Of a stretch of 64,000 bases of DNA, positions 49,590-60,351 are shown piece after piece. Every line of letters starts with the position of its first letter. Position 1 is the stretch's first letter. The DNA comes from DYRB01 sp963709645. GTDB taxonomy: Bacteria > Pseudomonadota > Gammaproteobacteria > Chromatiales > Chromatiaceae. The stretch spans positions 136,271-200,270 of the forward strand of contig CAVPXP010000021.1 of the NCBI GenBank assembly GCA_963709645.1, given 5' to 3'. Made by a program: the position numbers and the translations under genes. The notes under the pieces were generated by a model. That model did not search any database. It saw only the letters and a program-made list of their open reading frames with translations, and had not been told where the DNA came from.

Positions 49590-51964
49590 TTAGTTAGAGG
49601 GTTTGAGAACAAGTTCACTCTCTTTATTTTCCTCGATTTGATTGTCTGACCACAACATGGGTAAATATTTACCAGTACGCCATTTTTCATACATATCGGA
49701 ATAATGTGGAGATGCTAAATGTCCAGATTGCCCTGTTGGGTAGATGAACCATGAGTTTTCAAAATTCTTGCAATCAACTACTTGTCTAAAGGATGCCGCA
49801 TGAAATTCTAATTTATATGGGTGAGTAGGATTTATTGCTGTAGCATTTGGTGTATCAGTATCTCCTCCAATTGGACATCCTTCTTTATTTGGAACATTAA
49901 ATACCTCATCCATTGGTTTTTGAATTGCCATTGCATGTCCAATAGACACTTTATGAACTTCACCCCATGTAGCTGTCTTCCATTTACTCCCAAATTTGTG
50001 TCTGAGCCATTTCAGACTTTCTCTAAACGCCATGTCTAAGATTTCCGTTTTACCACCATTCTGTTTTACCCACCAGGATTCAGGATTTGATAGTAGTTTA
50101 GCAAGAATTGGACCGTCTCCACCGTACATATCCGAGATATTTGATAAAACGGGGATGTAACCCACACCTAGATATCTTTCTGTCAAATCTTTACCAATCA
50201 ATGGGTAAAATATTGATTTATTGAGATATACCTTCAGAACTTCATAGAACAATCCAGCTGTACTAGATGTATCTTAAATCTCCATCCCACTCTCTTAATT
50301 TTGCAAGAATGTAGTTGATGTCTTCGTCATCGTTTTTATATTCGGGGAATGTCTTGATTATATCAATTCCCATCAAACATTTTACATCTTGTTGTATTGC
50401 AAAATGATCCTCAGGGAACTGCATGACTTCTTTTTCTTGTATTAAGTCTGTGCATCTTCGTGCCCGATAACCGTTCATTGAGACTCCGCTTAGGAAGTGA
50501 GGGTAATCATCAGGTGCAATTTTATTATTCGCAGTTACAATAAATCCTGGCTTAGGATTATACGCATGTGGCATTTCTTCAAATGGAACTGTTCCAATCC
50601 ATTCATTTTCCCCTGTCCAACCTGGAGTGGGTGTGGTTCCTGTATCTTTGGCACGGACTGGAAGTTCACCTGCAACCCGCCACCCATGATTTCCGAATTT
50701 GTCAGCGTATGACATATTTAATTGGGGAGCAGAGAACAGTGCCATTGCCGAAATGAAATCTGTCCATGTATGTCCGGTATTGACCTTATAATATCCCATG
50801 AGGGTCCGTGAAGGAACAAGGGACTTGCCATTATATGCAAGAGCTCTTTCTTCATTTAGTGACTTGGAGAGAATTGGTCCATGGTTGGTATATTTGATTT
50901 TTTCGGTGTGGGACGGTTTGCCTTTGATATAAATTATCTCTTCAACGGTTTCTAATTCCCTCCACTCTCCTTTATGTTCGTATTTTCCATCCTTTAACCG
51001 TTCGAGAAATATATCTTCGCCGTCTGCGCGTGCCAGAGTTGTCCCCCAACTAAAACAGTCATTGTGCCCTACTAAAACCATTGGAAGTCCAGCAATCCCA
51101 ACTCCAGTTACATTCAATGCTCCTTTTACAATCAGATGGTTGTAGAACCAAATGGCTGGTACTGAGAGTTCTAAATGCATATCATTGCAATGTACTGCTC
51201 CACCAGTGCTACTACGTGAAGGTGTGATAGTCCATGAGTTACTTGCGCCCCCTTTTCTCATGAAAGGTCCTTTAATTGCTTTTAAAACGCCATTTTCATC
51301 AAACTCATTTATATCGATTTCGTTACCCATTACTGTTGGATTACCTTCAGGGTAAATTGGATGAATCTCTTTCATGGCTTCTACTCCAACTTTATCTGCT
51401 ATTTGCATAAGTGGGATCTCCAAATGCCAGCAACCACTCATATTCCAGATCATATATCTTGCAAGTGCCATAGAATCCATAATTTCCCATTTTCGGGGTT
51501 TCTTATACTTTAATAGTTTATGCTCAGGAGGAATTTTCCAATTCGGATCAGTAATCAACGCATTTATCCCTGCAACGTATGCCTCCATCATTTTTTTCAT
51601 ATTATCATCAATAAGTTCCCAATCTATCTTTGCAATTCGTTCAAATCCAAAGGTTCGTGATGCAATATCGGTTCCAAGAGCCAATTCTACCAAAAATTTC
51701 AGCCATCTGTCCTCTTGCTACTCTTCTGGACAACTCCATTTGCCAAAATCGTTCTTGTGCATGGGTGTAACCTTGAGCAAATGCTGCATCTTCCATATTT
51801 TCAGCATAGATGTGAGGACAACCAGCAGTATCTCGTTTAATTATTACTTTTGATTTTAGTCCTTGAAGTGTGGTCTCTCCATCGACTTTGGGTAGAGTTT
51901 TCTTACTCATACCTCGCACAACAAGAGACATGATTTTTCCTAATAATGTCATTTTCTTATCCAA
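49590..51964 (-). CDS. Penicillin-acylase-family (S45) amidohydrolase, frameshifted
   Basis: Three frames give about 790 residues. Start 51964 or ATG 51952 region: MDKKMTLLGKIMSLVVRG; then VIIKRDTAGCPHIYAENMED and FAQGYTHAQERFWQMEL, the alpha-chain start of Ntn-hydrolase acylases. The self-processing beta-chain N-terminal Ser is in MRKGGASNSWTITP (SNSW). Downstream are GIAGLPMVLVGHNDCFSWG and TANNKIAPDDYPHFLSG. Frame changes near 51680 and 50258. No signal peptide is seen, unlike most bacterial members, so it may act in the cytoplasm. Substrate may be an N-acyl amino acid or lipid. Confidence 0.8.
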
Positions 51965-52043
51965 TCTTTTCGTAACTTCCTCTTGGTTGAAAATGTTAAT
52001 AAAGGTTTATGATGATTTGGGAACCATTCGAGCAACACAAACG

Positions 52044-52052
52044 CTTTTAAAT
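52044..52052 (+). promoter_or_regulatory. TATA-like box for the 52096 gene
   Basis: CTTTTAAAT preceded by ACG, 44 nt upstream of the ATG at 52096. The distance would place the start of transcription about 20 nt before the gene, as in archaea. Based on sequence only. Confidence 0.45.
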
Positions 52053-52095
52053 CCAAAATCCAAAATACCATTCGTTTAATAGGTGCTATAATAAA

Positions 52096-52623
52096 ATGGC
52101 AGATAGGAAAGGAATAGGATTATTTATGGTTGCAATTATTGTAAGTGTAGTCGCTGCAGGGATTGGTGTCTATTCCATAATGAATCAAAACCAACAAAAT
52201 TCTTTGAATAATAATCTATTAGCAGTCTGGGAGGATATTTCGGGAGTTGGTGGAAATTTTTACTTAGAGTTCAGCAACAATCAGCTAAATACTACGGAGT
52301 TTTACACAATGTCTGAAGGAAATACCAGTATTACATTAACTCAGAGCGGATGGTATAAATTCTCATTCAACATTCTAATTAGTGGTTTAGTATCTCCAGA
52401 AACCTATCAGCTAGTAGCTGAAAAAAACGGAGGAGTTTATGAAGCTCTTCTATATCTTGTTGATCCCCCAGCTCCTTATTGGACTGTGGTTGCAAATTGC
52501 TATTTATTGAGTGATGGGAATGATATCTTTAAATTCCGTTGCTTTAGTAGTTTTGATACTTTTACTGTCAATCCCAATCAAAACTACAATCAAGTATCTC
52601 TTGAGTATGTCGAAGAAATTTAA
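52096..52623 (+). CDS. Small anchored protein with C1q/TNF-like beta fold
   Basis: 175 residues. An N-terminal TM (GLFMVAIIVSVVAAGIGVYS) is followed by a beta-rich domain: TITL-like ITLTQSGWYKFSFNILISG, then YLLSDGNDIFKFRCFSSF and FTVNPNQNYNQVSLEYVEE. The spacing GWYKFSFN ... DGNDIFKF ... NQVSLEY resembles the jelly-roll strands of C1q/TNF-like domains, but no diagnostic residue proves it. Exposed outside the cell by topology. Divergent to the acylase and convergent to the esterase gene. Confidence 0.5.
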   Translation: MADRKGIGLFMVAIIVSVVAAGIGVYSIMNQNQQNSLNNNLLAVWEDISGVGGNFYLEFSNNQLNTTEFYTMSEGNTSITLTQSGWYKFSFNILISGLVSPETYQLVAEKNGGVYEALLYLVDPPAPYWTVVANCYLLSDGNDIFKFRCFSSFDTFTVNPNQNYNQVSLEYVEEI

Positions 52624-52646
52624 CTGTCAGAAAAAGAAAATAGAAA

Positions 52647-54383
52647 CTAATGGTAGAGATAGAGGAATCTCTCCATGTAATATAAGAAAATCTGATTGTA
52701 GAACCCAGGAAAATATATATCGTTGCCATGTCCCGCAAACGGAAATTGAATGTGAGCACAATCTGTTCTTCCAAATCCATGATACGTATCTTGTAATATT
52801 TGAGATTGTACAATTAGCCCATCTTGTTTTCCTTGGAAGATTAAGCATGGTGGACTGGTGGCATTTAACATCTTAACAGGATCAACCCATTCTTGTCTAC
52901 TTGTTAGAGCGAAATCAAGACTTACATTATTCGCGGGATAAAATGGAATCATCCCCTTGATCGTAAATGCATCGGAAAACTCTGTATAGTTCTTACTAGC
53001 CAAACTCAACGCTGTAGCACAGGTTAATTGACCCCCAGCGGAACCTCCTGATACAAATACAGAATCCAAATTCGCTCCAAATTCCGTTGCATGATCTTCG
53101 AGATAATACGTGAAATTCCCAATATGGCGTAACATATCGTCAATTGTGAAATTTCCCATCACATCTTCGGGTTCAAGAGGAATATTGCTAAAGAGATCAC
53201 TCACATTGTTTAGACCATATTGAATATCGAAAACACAATATCCTTGGTGTGCGAGATACCGATTCATCATACCGATGTTGCCACTGTTTTTATCTCCTAT
53301 TACCCAACCGCCCCCATGTATGCGAATTATGGTAGAATTCTCAGCAGGTCTGCCAATATATCCATCTGGGGGTAGATATGCATCAAATCGTAGTATAATA
53401 TTTTTATCTACTGAAAATGCACTTTCAGATCCATTAAAATACACGATATCATTGATTTGGGTGCAAATAGGGTTCCTTGGACCCACAAAGTAACCAGTTA
53501 CCTCAAAAGGAGTCCTCTTGAAATAATGCTGTTCAGTGAATTCCGGGATGAGAAATTCCCAATCTCCACCAAACACGGGATTAAATGCTGCATCAAATTC
53601 TCTATCAGCCTCTAATATATAAAAAGGGATTCCTGCTGCAGGAATAAATGAGACCCCCGAAATACTTAAACCAATGATCAATGTAGAAATAATCGCTATC
53701 TTTTTTTTCTTAGGATTTTTGATTAGTTGCTGGAAGCTACTGGCAATTTGAAATGTCTTCACTAGGAAAATCAGAGCAAAGAATAGACTTAACATTGCTG
53801 CGAACACCCCCAACATGAACATACCGGAAACCCTCGCAAAGAAATAAGTGTACCCCAAGAGTATACCGAACCCTAGGATGAGGAAGCTAATTCCAATAGA
53901 AATTATCACCCAAATTCTATTGCCTTTTCCGAGACTACTATCGTCTCTCTTTTCTATTTGGATATCTCTAGATTGTTGAATTTCTGGATTAAGCCAGTAT
54001 CCGTGGGACACAATTATTGCTGCTGTGTAGATAAAAATCCCGCAATACGTCATATACAGGAAATTTTCAAAGAAACCAGGACTTGGTAAAACACTATATC
54101 CCATAAAATTCAAAAGGAATTGAAGCAAAAACACAACTAATGTATAGATGAAAAAACCTTTCATCATAATTCTCGTTCTCGTCTTATACTGATATTTCTT
54201 GTAAAAATTATAGACCAAAACTATATTTCCTATCAAAATTAACAACGCAATGATACCGATAATATTGTTCGTAATCTGGATGTTGAACTTATGAAGTATT
54301 ATCCCAATACAAATCAAAATATTTACGATCGTATACAGAGAATAAAATCGTTGCGTTTTCTTTTCCACTAAGGGTTCAGACAT
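52647..54383 (-). CDS. Membrane-bound alpha/beta hydrolase (BD-FAE/carboxylesterase-like)
   Basis: 578 residues, intact. About six N-terminal TM segments (IVNILICIGIILHKF, IIGIIALLILIGNIVLVY, FIYTLVVFLLQFLLNF and others), then an esterase: IRIHGGGWVIGDKNSGN (oxyanion-hole HGGGW), VFVSGGSAGGQLTCATAL (nucleophile GxSxG), FQGKQDGLIV (Asp) and FAGHGND (His) near the end. The catalytic domain probably faces outside. Family members hydrolyse acyl esters, including of carbohydrates. A TATA-like box lies 23-31 bp upstream of the ATG. Confidence 0.85.
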   Translation of the reverse strand: MSEPLVEKKTQRFYSLYTIVNILICIGIILHKFNIQITNNIIGIIALLILIGNIVLVYNFYKKYQYKTRTRIMMKGFFIYTLVVFLLQFLLNFMGYSVLPSPGFFENFLYMTYCGIFIYTAAIIVSHGYWLNPEIQQSRDIQIEKRDDSSLGKGNRIWVIISIGISFLILGFGILLGYTYFFARVSGMFMLGVFAAMLSLFFALIFLVKTFQIASSFQQLIKNPKKKKIAIISTLIIGLSISGVSFIPAAGIPFYILEADREFDAAFNPVFGGDWEFLIPEFTEQHYFKRTPFEVTGYFVGPRNPICTQINDIVYFNGSESAFSVDKNIILRFDAYLPPDGYIGRPAENSTIIRIHGGGWVIGDKNSGNIGMMNRYLAHQGYCVFDIQYGLNNVSDLFSNIPLEPEDVMGNFTIDDMLRHIGNFTYYLEDHATEFGANLDSVFVSGGSAGGQLTCATALSLASKNYTEFSDAFTIKGMIPFYPANNVSLDFALTSRQEWVDPVKMLNATSPPCLIFQGKQDGLIVQSQILQDTYHGFGRTDCAHIQFPFAGHGNDIYFPGFYNQIFLYYMERFLYLYH

Positions 54384-54405
54384 AAAAAATAGGATGGGAG
54401 AATGA

Positions 54406-54414
54406 CTTTAAAAA
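54406..54414 (-). promoter_or_regulatory. TATA-like box for the esterase gene (leaderless)
   Basis: On the minus strand TTTTTAAAG, centred about 27 nt upstream of the start codon at 54383. This fits archaeal promoters that begin transcription at or next to the start codon. Confidence 0.5.
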
Positions 54415-54424
54415 CTTTTATCTC

Positions 54425-57200
54425 TCACAACCCACGAATTCCATTAATGAACAATTTAATCGCAGTAAGAAATTTTAGTTTTAGCTCGTCTTTGTCTTCA
54501 AAATCAGGAGTTCTATCTTTATTTACATGTTCTACCCAATCCATATATTTCATATCAATCAATTCTCGTATTCCATACTCATCTACCAATTTCTCTTTGT
54601 AGTCTTTCATCCATTCATAATTTGTCACCAAATCCCCACTCTCATTCCGACACAGAATTAGAGGTGGTAAAGAGAAATGATTCATGAAGGATTGCACAGT
54701 TTTTGGAGGTTCATTTCCTTTGTAGGGTGCTAAAACTAAATCAAATTCCACCTGTTTTCCGTTGAATGTCGGAGCTGAACTACTGAACGTTCCTCCAAAT
54801 TGAACTGCAATTTCTTGACCGAATCCTGAAGCCTTTGGATCAGACCAATAGTGTAATTGCTTACCCCAATATGTCCCAAAAGGATTGATTCGAATTTGCT
54901 GTCGTTTATGTTCAGTCGTTCCAAAACCATGCTCCCTCACTTTAATAGGTGAAAATGCAAAATTTGAACATTTTACAGAATTAAATCCCACAGCTAATCC
55001 TTGTTCCTGGTTTGTCACCCCCATCCATCCATCAGAAATATTAGATACTAAACAATCAATATCGGCATTAAGTTTGTCAGATTGGACCATATCTAAATCG
55101 AAATAGTTTGTAGCTCCCATGAAGTTGTGTTTCCAAATACGTAGGGGATCCTTTGTCCCGTGCCCATAAATTGAAGGCTCAATTTCCAAAGGCATGACTT
55201 CAACCCATTTATTATCGAATTCTGTGTCAACAGTGTATACTCCGCGTGCTGTGGTTGAAGAACCAAATGTTTTGGGGAAGTAAACATGAGTTTTTATAAA
55301 TATATAGGGTAAATCTCGATAAAGTGTTATCACTTTGATTGTTCGCACAATAGCATTTTCAGCAATCTTAAATGCTCCTACCATCCGAATACTTGCGGTA
55401 AACCCATCTGTCCCGTCTTTTAGTACATATACGGCATTTCTAGACGGTTCTTTTCGAATTATTTTTTTGTCTCCATAAGTAACAGCAGTCTCGAAACACG
55501 ATCCTGATAAAAATTGGTTTTCTTTATAATAAACAGATGAAATTTTTCCGAGAATATCAAAATTTATCGTAACATGTTTATTCTTTAATAGAGACCGAGT
55601 AGCTTCCAAGTGTTTTGATAATTTTTCTTTAGGTTTTGTCTTTCTAAATTTTATTTTTCCATAGACAATAGAATTGCTTGCGAAGATTTTAGGCTGAACA
55701 ATTAATTCCACAAGATGGGACGACTCAACCTCATTATGAACATAATGTAAGTTATAATTTTTTTTGGAGATTTGTAATACAGGATAGGGATTACTGTCTT
55801 TCGTGAAAGGGACTTCAAACTGTATCAAAAGGTCAGTATCTACTTTGATGTTTTCTTTATCAGAAATTCCTCGTTCTATTAAAGGTATAATACAAATATC
55901 ATATTCCTTTTTTACGGTGTTTTCCACTATATTCACTAGTGATTCGTTCAAGGCTGTATTAGCAGTATTAAACATCCGAGTTCCATAACACAAGGTGGTT
56001 TTCTGCCTATCGGGGTGAACGTAAGGCAATGACATTCCAAAATTTGTGGTAGACGTCAACAGCATCTTATTTTTCAAATAAGTTTCAGTGTTTAGATCTT
56101 TTCCTCTAACAAAAGCATCGATTTTCTTATTAACAAAATCATTTTCTTCCGAGCAAATTGTCTCGGCTGCACACTTCATCCATCTTGCTTGTTCAGCCAA
56201 TGTCCAAATACATGTGTTATTATACTTCTGTGCCCAATTATGATACCCATTGAAGTTTCCATCTGCGACATCGGGTCTTAAAGTAACTTCTCCTTTGGGT
56301 TTTAGTTTCGGTATTATATCAATAAGGTTTGCAGAGCTCCACATACTTAAATTTGTCAGCAGATTCAAGTAATTCGAGAATCCCTCGCGAATTTGGCATC
56401 CATTTAAGCAATTTTGGTAGTTTAATCCCTTTCCAGACATAGGAATCCATATCAAAATTAATTACTAAAATGGCATGTCCGTCGATTTTTCTTTTTTTCT
56501 GGTAATGCCGGATGTGTTGAAGGTACTTTTTAATACTAAAATGATCCATGATGTCAATAAACCCATATGTAGGGATCATTAGCATGGATTCGTCAGATTC
56601 AGTAGATTTGAAATTCAATAAACTATATCTTTCAGTCAAGTTCAATCGTGGGTTAAGAAAAGCTCTACTACTTTCGAATGGTCCTGCGGAATGATAGATA
56701 AGTAGCCCCTCGACTCCGCCTAGCTTCAGCGGTTCAATCATTCCTTGGGTGAACATCGCTTCTTGGGGGCGCATATACGGAGCTACTCTACCGGGAAATA
56801 AATCTTTCATTCCTAATCCAAGTGAATTACTGAAAGTCCATTCGGTGTGTTTTTGCATCTCTTCTATGTTAAACAAGGGTTGGCAAGAGTTGGACCAACT
56901 GCATGTTAACACTTCATCCTTTCCTTCAGCACAACGCTTTTGGATTCTTTTTAAAACGTCGGGTTGGAATTTTTGTTGCAATTGTATGGTCCAGTAAGTA
57001 TCGGCGTAGTCCCATGTAATTCGGGATTTTCCTCCACATAATCCTCGATTGTCACTCTCTTCTAGTTGATTTAAAATGGATTCCATAATCTCGATATCTA
57101 ACCCAAATCCATCGGTTCCTCTGGAATCTCCTCGAAAAGAATGATAGTAGTTAATGTGAGGTGACATGACAAAATAGATTTTTTTTTCTTCTAATTCCAC
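54425..57200 (-). CDS. Large glycoside hydrolase (GH38/GH57-like), one frameshift
   Basis: Two frames form one protein of about 920 residues with a frame change near 56400. N-terminal part: YFVMSPHINYYHSFRGDSRG, RITWDYADTYWTIQLQQKF, VLTCSWSNSCQPLFNIEEMQ; these resemble the catalytic N-terminal beta/alpha barrel of GH38 alpha-mannosidases or GH57 amylases. The C-terminal part is beta-rich (FDILGKISSVYYKENQFL, NFMGATNYFDLDM), as in the beta-sandwich domains of GH38. No signal peptide, so likely cytoplasmic. Family assignment is uncertain; 'GH38/57-like' is as far as I can go. Confidence 0.55.
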
Positions 57201-57596
57201 CCAGAAAACACCACTGTTTGTATAATGGGTATATTGGCTATGAGATATTAGAAGTTTTTCACATATGAGGTGAAATTGTTTAGAATAAGTGGAAGGTGGG
57301 TTAGCTTTTTAGTGCTAACACCACTCTTACCGACCCAACAAAACTCAGCGTCTCCAACTACAAGATTCTCATCCGAATCTTCAACGTGGGTCCAGCCAGA
57401 TCTGCATAAGCCGATCAATAGATAGTCGATTCGAGTATATAAGCCTTATGATTAACTCCAAATTAGTCTATGACTATAAAATAATTTTCGAATTAATCCG
57501 GGCTAAAAAAACGAATATATAATCTGCCAATTTATCCGACATAAACTGTTCCCTTTCCGTTTTACTAGTTCCGATAATAACAAAAATATAGCGGAA
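57201..57596. other. Intergenic stretch
   Basis: Includes a small hairpin (GTTAGC at 57300-57305 with GCTAAC at 57314-57319) and a stretch less AT-rich than its surroundings (57325-57420). It could hold a small RNA; none recognised. The rest is AT-rich and empty. Confidence 0.35.
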
Positions 57597-58091
57597 TTAA
57601 GTGTATTTGACTTGGATGTTCACTATGAGTTTTTTCAAATAGAATGAACCAATTGTAGTTAATACTAAAAAAATACAGAATACTAAACCAATTCCGCCAC
57701 CCCAAAATAGTCCGCCTGAAAACGAAATTATAATATCTAATGCACTTCCACCACCTATTATTTCAATTGCTCCAGTCAATCCCATGGTCATTAGTGCTAC
57801 AATTCCTGTTACAAATAAAGAACCTATAAACATGGATTTTCTTAATTCATCTCGTTTGAGAAAAAAACCACCGATGAATCCAAGTCCCGGGATCATTGAT
57901 AAGAATGTCCAAATCTGCCAATTACCAGTAAGTTCAATGGAAGTAGTCAATGCGAGAATACCCATTACTATTGAATAAATTAGTAGGGGGGCTCCCAGAA
58001 TCAATTCATAAATCCAATTTACGGTTTTGTACTCTTCTTCATCAATTTCAGGATCTCTTACTCGTATAGGAAACTCATCAGATGATTCCAT
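57597..58091 (-). CDS. Small four- or five-TM membrane protein
   Basis: 164 residues. TM segments: WIYELILGAPLLIYSIVMGI, WTFLSMIPGLGFIGGFFLK, MFIGSLFVTGIVALMTMGLT, DIIISFSGGLFWGGGIGLV, IFLVLTTIGSFYLKK. An acidic N-terminus (SSDEFPIRVRDPEIDEEEY) precedes them. No family recognised. A TATA-like box (58111-58121) lies about 25 nt upstream of the start, so the transcript is probably leaderless. Confidence 0.6.
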   Translation of the reverse strand: MESSDEFPIRVRDPEIDEEEYKTVNWIYELILGAPLLIYSIVMGILALTTSIELTGNWQIWTFLSMIPGLGFIGGFFLKRDELRKSMFIGSLFVTGIVALMTMGLTGAIEIIGGGSALDIIISFSGGLFWGGGIGLVFCIFLVLTTIGSFYLKKLIVNIQVKYT

Positions 58092-58110
58092 ATAACTGGA
58101 TTGGAAAAAT

Positions 58111-58121
58111 GGTATTTAATC
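58111..58121 (-). promoter_or_regulatory. TATA-like box for the small membrane gene (leaderless)
   Basis: Minus-strand GATTAAATACC centred about 25 nt upstream of the ATG at 58091, an archaeal TATA-box position for a leaderless transcript. Confidence 0.5.
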
Positions 58122-58167
58122 ATTTTGAAGTTTAGTTATCAGAAAATAAGAACCTAAAGTAATTGTT

Positions 58168-58683
58168 CTATTTTTTGCTATACTTGTTACGGTAGACTGT
58201 CTTGTCAATACTTTGTCGCTCAATTTCACGAGGACTATATTTTGAATATCCAAGTGGAGTCATTCCGACTATTCTCATTTTCTCGGGTAGATTTAAAACT
58301 TGTTTTGTTTTTTCTTCCTCAAAGAAACCAATCCAACAAGTACCTAACCCTTCATTTGTTGCAGCCAGAATTAACTGCTGAAGATAAATTGCAGCATCCA
58401 CTGGGAAATATTCTAACCCATTTGTATTTACTCCAGAATCTTTAGGATTAATGAACACCACAATAATCATTGGAGCATTAGCAAGCCATTTCTGTCCTGC
58501 TTCCGCGACTCGTTTAATCTGTTCCGGATCATCTACTACCAGAAATCTTACACCTTGCTTATTAGACCATGTTGGTGCTAAGCAAGCAGCTTCCAAAATT
58601 CTATTGAGTACATCTTCTGGAACTTTCTCTTCAGAAAACTTACGATGAGATCGTCGTGTTTTAATAACATCTGTAAAATCCAT
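58168..58683 (-). CDS. Nitroreductase-family flavoprotein
   Basis: 171 residues, start 58683 (MDFTDVIKTRRSHRKFSEEK), with the RRSHRKF N-terminal motif of FMN-binding nitroreductases. Also CLAPTWSNKQGVRFLVV (AP-x-x-x-N-x-Q), DAAIYLQQLILAATNEGLGT and IGFFEEEKTKQVLN, MTPLGYSKYSP. Short nitroreductases use NAD(P)H to reduce nitro groups, quinones or enones. Intact, alone, with its own TATA-like region (GAATATTAATATC) upstream. Confidence 0.85.
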   Translation of the reverse strand: MDFTDVIKTRRSHRKFSEEKVPEDVLNRILEAACLAPTWSNKQGVRFLVVDDPEQIKRVAEAGQKWLANAPMIIVVFINPKDSGVNTNGLEYFPVDAAIYLQQLILAATNEGLGTCWIGFFEEEKTKQVLNLPEKMRIVGMTPLGYSKYSPREIERQSIDKTVYRNKYSKK

Positions 58684-58716
58684 GATCTGATCTTAGATGA
58701 GGAGATATTAATATTC

Positions 58717-60303
58717 TCACTTATCCCGATTCACCGTTCTGTGTTCATCATTAAGTTTCATTGCTTTTAAAAGCATTATACATGCAACGTACCCTATCAT
58801 AGTCCAACCTATCCACGATAACGATTGGAACAAGGAAAGTCCATGGAAGTAATTCACAATATCCTCGATTAAATCAAATGGACTATTACTTACTTTTGGG
58901 CGGTATTTGATGGACACCACTTCATGTGTGTTTAGATATAAAGCTTCAAAAATTGCATCCACGGTCTTATTGTTGGGATCAGCAAGAGTAAGTTTAACGA
59001 AAGTATCTAAATCCTCATTCATGTGCACATCAGTTCCACCAATACAAATCAAGTTATTATCAAGACAGAATTGACGAATATCTGCAGACTGCTCTCTGGC
59101 ACCATTGACTATCTCGAATCCATCTACACCCCAGTCTCGTAACTGCTCGAATGTAAACGTACCAGTGGCGTTGGATTCATAATGATTTACAGTGACATAT
59201 AATCCCTCGGACTTAGCCCATTCAATTGCTTCTCTACACGAAAGAGTTTCATCTGAATCTTCTTCACCCCAGTAGTTATCCGGAATGATAACCGTGTCTG
59301 TTTCTCCATAGATATTCAAATGAATATCCTCTGGATCATCTGTAAACTCTTGTGCTTTAATCACGGTGAAATCAAGACTCTTTCGGTCAACATACTCTTG
59401 TGCATGAATTGCCCCTCCTAGGTTATGGTGGTCGGAAAAGGCTGCTCCATGAATCCCTTGATCAATGTACCAATTCACACGTTGTCGAGGAGTTAAAACT
59501 CCATCAGAATAAGTCGTATGCCCATGAAAATCGAATAAGATTTCATTAGGAGCTAACGTAGTTTCTATGGTTTGAGTAGGAAAATGGATGTATTGCATTG
59601 CTTGTGTCAACATTAAAACGAACCAAAACATTGTAATGAAATTCATTATCTCTTTTTTAGATGAAATCAAGAATTTTTTCAATTTTATTTGGCGGATTCT
59701 TGATAACAGTTTAGTTCGTAATTGTAGAAATTTTAAATGATTGTTATTACCGTTTATGCCCCGCATGATAAAGTTATATGCGAGTTTTCCCAAGAATAGT
59801 GTCATGCTAGTCCAGGAAATCACTTTAAGTATCCATCTAAAATTATTTGACAAGAATAACACTCCTACGACTAGATATCCGATTCCAAAAGTGATTACTC
59901 CCAATAAAAAGACCAGTAATCCCCAAATCAACATGAATCTGAGAGCGTCTTGGAAAATTAAGGAAATATAATTGGATTTTATCTTATGATTATAACGGAA
60001 TTTGTCCAAAATTAAAATGATAGCTCGAATTGTCGGATATACGATAATTAAAATTATGATCCAATATTCAAATTCAAGCCCGACAATAAGGAAACTTCCA
60101 ATCAGTGGCTCGAATATACCCCTAAAGAAATGCAAATTTGATGTATAGGATGCAGTTACATCTACTTGAGATAAGGCGTCAAAGAAAATCGGGGAACGTG
60201 AACCTACAATCGCAATATAGATCAACCACCCGAAGAATGCAAAAAAGGCAAGAGAAACGAAAATTTCCAGGATATATTTTTTCGCTAAAGTAAGTAGTTT
60301 CAT
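58717..60303 (-). CDS. Membrane protein with PHP-type phosphoesterase domain
   Basis: 528 residues, intact. N-terminal half has five or six TM segments (ILEIFVSLAFFAFFGWLIYI, FMLIWGLLVFLLGVITFGIG, IMNFITMFWFVLMLTQAMQY). The C-terminal half is a PHP domain: ILFDFHGHTTYSDG (metal motif), GIHGAAFSDHHNLGGAIHA, VIKAQEFTDDPEDIHLNIYG, YVTVNHYES, DGFEIVNGAR and IGGTDVHMNED. Most metal-binding positions are present. A final TM lies near the C-terminus (GWTMIGYVACIMLLKA). A phosphoesterase acting outside or on lipid-linked phosphates; substrate unknown. Confidence 0.8.
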   Translation of the reverse strand: MKLLTLAKKYILEIFVSLAFFAFFGWLIYIAIVGSRSPIFFDALSQVDVTASYTSNLHFFRGIFEPLIGSFLIVGLEFEYWIIILIIVYPTIRAIILILDKFRYNHKIKSNYISLIFQDALRFMLIWGLLVFLLGVITFGIGYLVVGVLFLSNNFRWILKVISWTSMTLFLGKLAYNFIMRGINGNNNHLKFLQLRTKLLSRIRQIKLKKFLISSKKEIMNFITMFWFVLMLTQAMQYIHFPTQTIETTLAPNEILFDFHGHTTYSDGVLTPRQRVNWYIDQGIHGAAFSDHHNLGGAIHAQEYVDRKSLDFTVIKAQEFTDDPEDIHLNIYGETDTVIIPDNYWGEEDSDETLSCREAIEWAKSEGLYVTVNHYESNATGTFTFEQLRDWGVDGFEIVNGAREQSADIRQFCLDNNLICIGGTDVHMNEDLDTFVKLTLADPNNKTVDAIFEALYLNTHEVVSIKYRPKVSNSPFDLIEDIVNYFHGLSLFQSLSWIGWTMIGYVACIMLLKAMKLNDEHRTVNRDK

Positions 60304-60351
60304 CTATATCTGGTCACTTCATGTCTTAATAAAAATTATGGAAATTCATTA

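Noticed and set aside
52511..52876. Plus-strand open frame at the end of the C1q-like gene
   Set aside because: Out of frame with the gene and antisense to the esterase's conserved C-terminus.
57296..57420. Possible tRNA or other RNA gene
   Set aside because: Only a 6-bp stem is convincing; no tRNA-like arms or CCA end.
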